Origin: Janthinobacterium sp. PC23-8 | GTDB taxonomy: Bacteria > Pseudomonadota > Gammaproteobacteria > Burkholderiales > Burkholderiaceae_D | Direction of reading: 5' to 3' | DNA: 64,000 nucleotides | Assembly (NCBI RefSeq): GCF_002250505.1 | Contig: NZ_NJGY01000001.1 | Coordinates: 3,428,052 to 3,492,051, forward strand | Shown: piece by piece, positions 63,909 to 64,000 of the stretch | Layout: the number at the start of each line of letters is the position of its first letter | Position numbering within the stretch: the first letter of the stretch is position 1 | The notes under the pieces: generated by a model | Database searches by the model: none | Told to the model about the DNA's origin: nothing | What the model saw: only the letters and a program-made list of their open reading frames with translations | Made by a program: the position numbers and the translations under genes

Positions 63909-63937
63909 TTGACAAAGTAGCTTAAATGCTTCATAAT
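63909..63937 (+). promoter_or_regulatory. Strong promoter, second of a tandem pair (rrn P2-like)
   Basis: A perfect TTGACA and CATAAT (63932-63937) are spaced by 17 bases. The following 63 bases have no start codon with a ribosome-binding site, as expected for a stable RNA leader. The pair spacing is like P1/P2 of rRNA operons. Confidence 0.65.
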
Positions 63938-64000
63938 CTTCCTTCTTCGCAGCTGACAAACACAACGCTTTGTCGATAGCGCGAAACGTAACACTGAATA

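Noticed and set aside
63764..63994. 76-codon minus-strand frame at the right edge
   Set aside because: It overlaps both strong outward promoters and has no homology; it is likely a chance frame in rRNA promoter DNA.
1..64000. CRISPR arrays, transposases, phage genes, tRNAs
   Set aside because: No regularly spaced repeats, recombinase-like proteins or cloverleaf patterns were seen on either strand; genes form a compact chromosomal backbone.

Overview
The window reads as a chromosomal segment of a high-GC beta-proteobacterium of the order Burkholderiales, most likely family Oxalobacteraceae (Janthinobacterium, Duganella or Massilia-like). The reasons are the beta-type gene order (ftsY-ftsE-ftsX-rpoH; the complete mraZ-to-ftsZ division and cell-wall cluster followed by a peroxiredoxin, lpxC, dciA and secA; pilC/pilD-coaE-zapD-yacG and mutT nearby), a beta-type general porin, and protein sequences typical of that family. 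No transposase, phage gene, CRISPR array or tRNA was found. The genus is inference.

Layout. 1-4600 (minus strand): the start of rpoH behind a CIRCE element that overlaps its promoter, then ftsX, ftsE, ftsY and a MerR-type regulator with a B12-binding light-sensor-like domain. 4846-5409 encodes an exported chalcone-isomerase-like protein; a perfect palindrome separates it from the regulator. 5410-6565 is a long, partly AT-rich gap before a porin. 7797-10064 holds a small exported protein and an orphan thiamine-diphosphate enzyme. 10237-10578 is the RNase P RNA. After another AT-rich gap, 11203-28531 is the full dcw cluster (mraZ, rsmH, ftsL, ftsI, murE, murF, mraY, murD, ftsW, murG, murC, ddl, ftsQ, ftsA, ftsZ), tightly overlapping, with a four-repeat MraZ box at its promoter.

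28699-41290: peroxiredoxin; a divergent methyltransferase/MmyB-type regulator pair and a DMT transporter that look like an insertion into the ancestral order; lpxC (apparently leaderless), dciA, secA, a DUF900-type lipoprotein hydrolase, argJ, a DUF815 ATPase, a MutT-like Nudix enzyme and a small antitoxin/PIN-domain pair. 41527-47770 (minus): yacG, zapD, coaE, pilD, then a MocR regulator and a LysE exporter lying between pilD and pilC. pilB is not beside pilC; an MFS exporter is there instead. A divergent proline-rich lipoprotein of unknown role follows.

50715-63728 (minus) is a vitamin B12 salvage and uptake locus: cobT, cobS, cobC, a promoter plus cobalamin riboswitch, btuB, btuC, btuD, cobO, cobU, cbiB, cobD, btuF, a second BtuF-like protein without signal peptide, and cobQ. 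Only late steps (adenosylation, amidation, aminopropanol arm, nucleotide loop) and transport are present; corrin-ring genes are absent from the window. Together with the B12-dependent regulator at 3648-4598 this suggests that imported corrinoid is remodelled and possibly also used as a light-sensor cofactor. The last 200 bases carry two strong tandem promoters that look like the P1/P2 pair of a ribosomal RNA operon beginning beyond the right edge.
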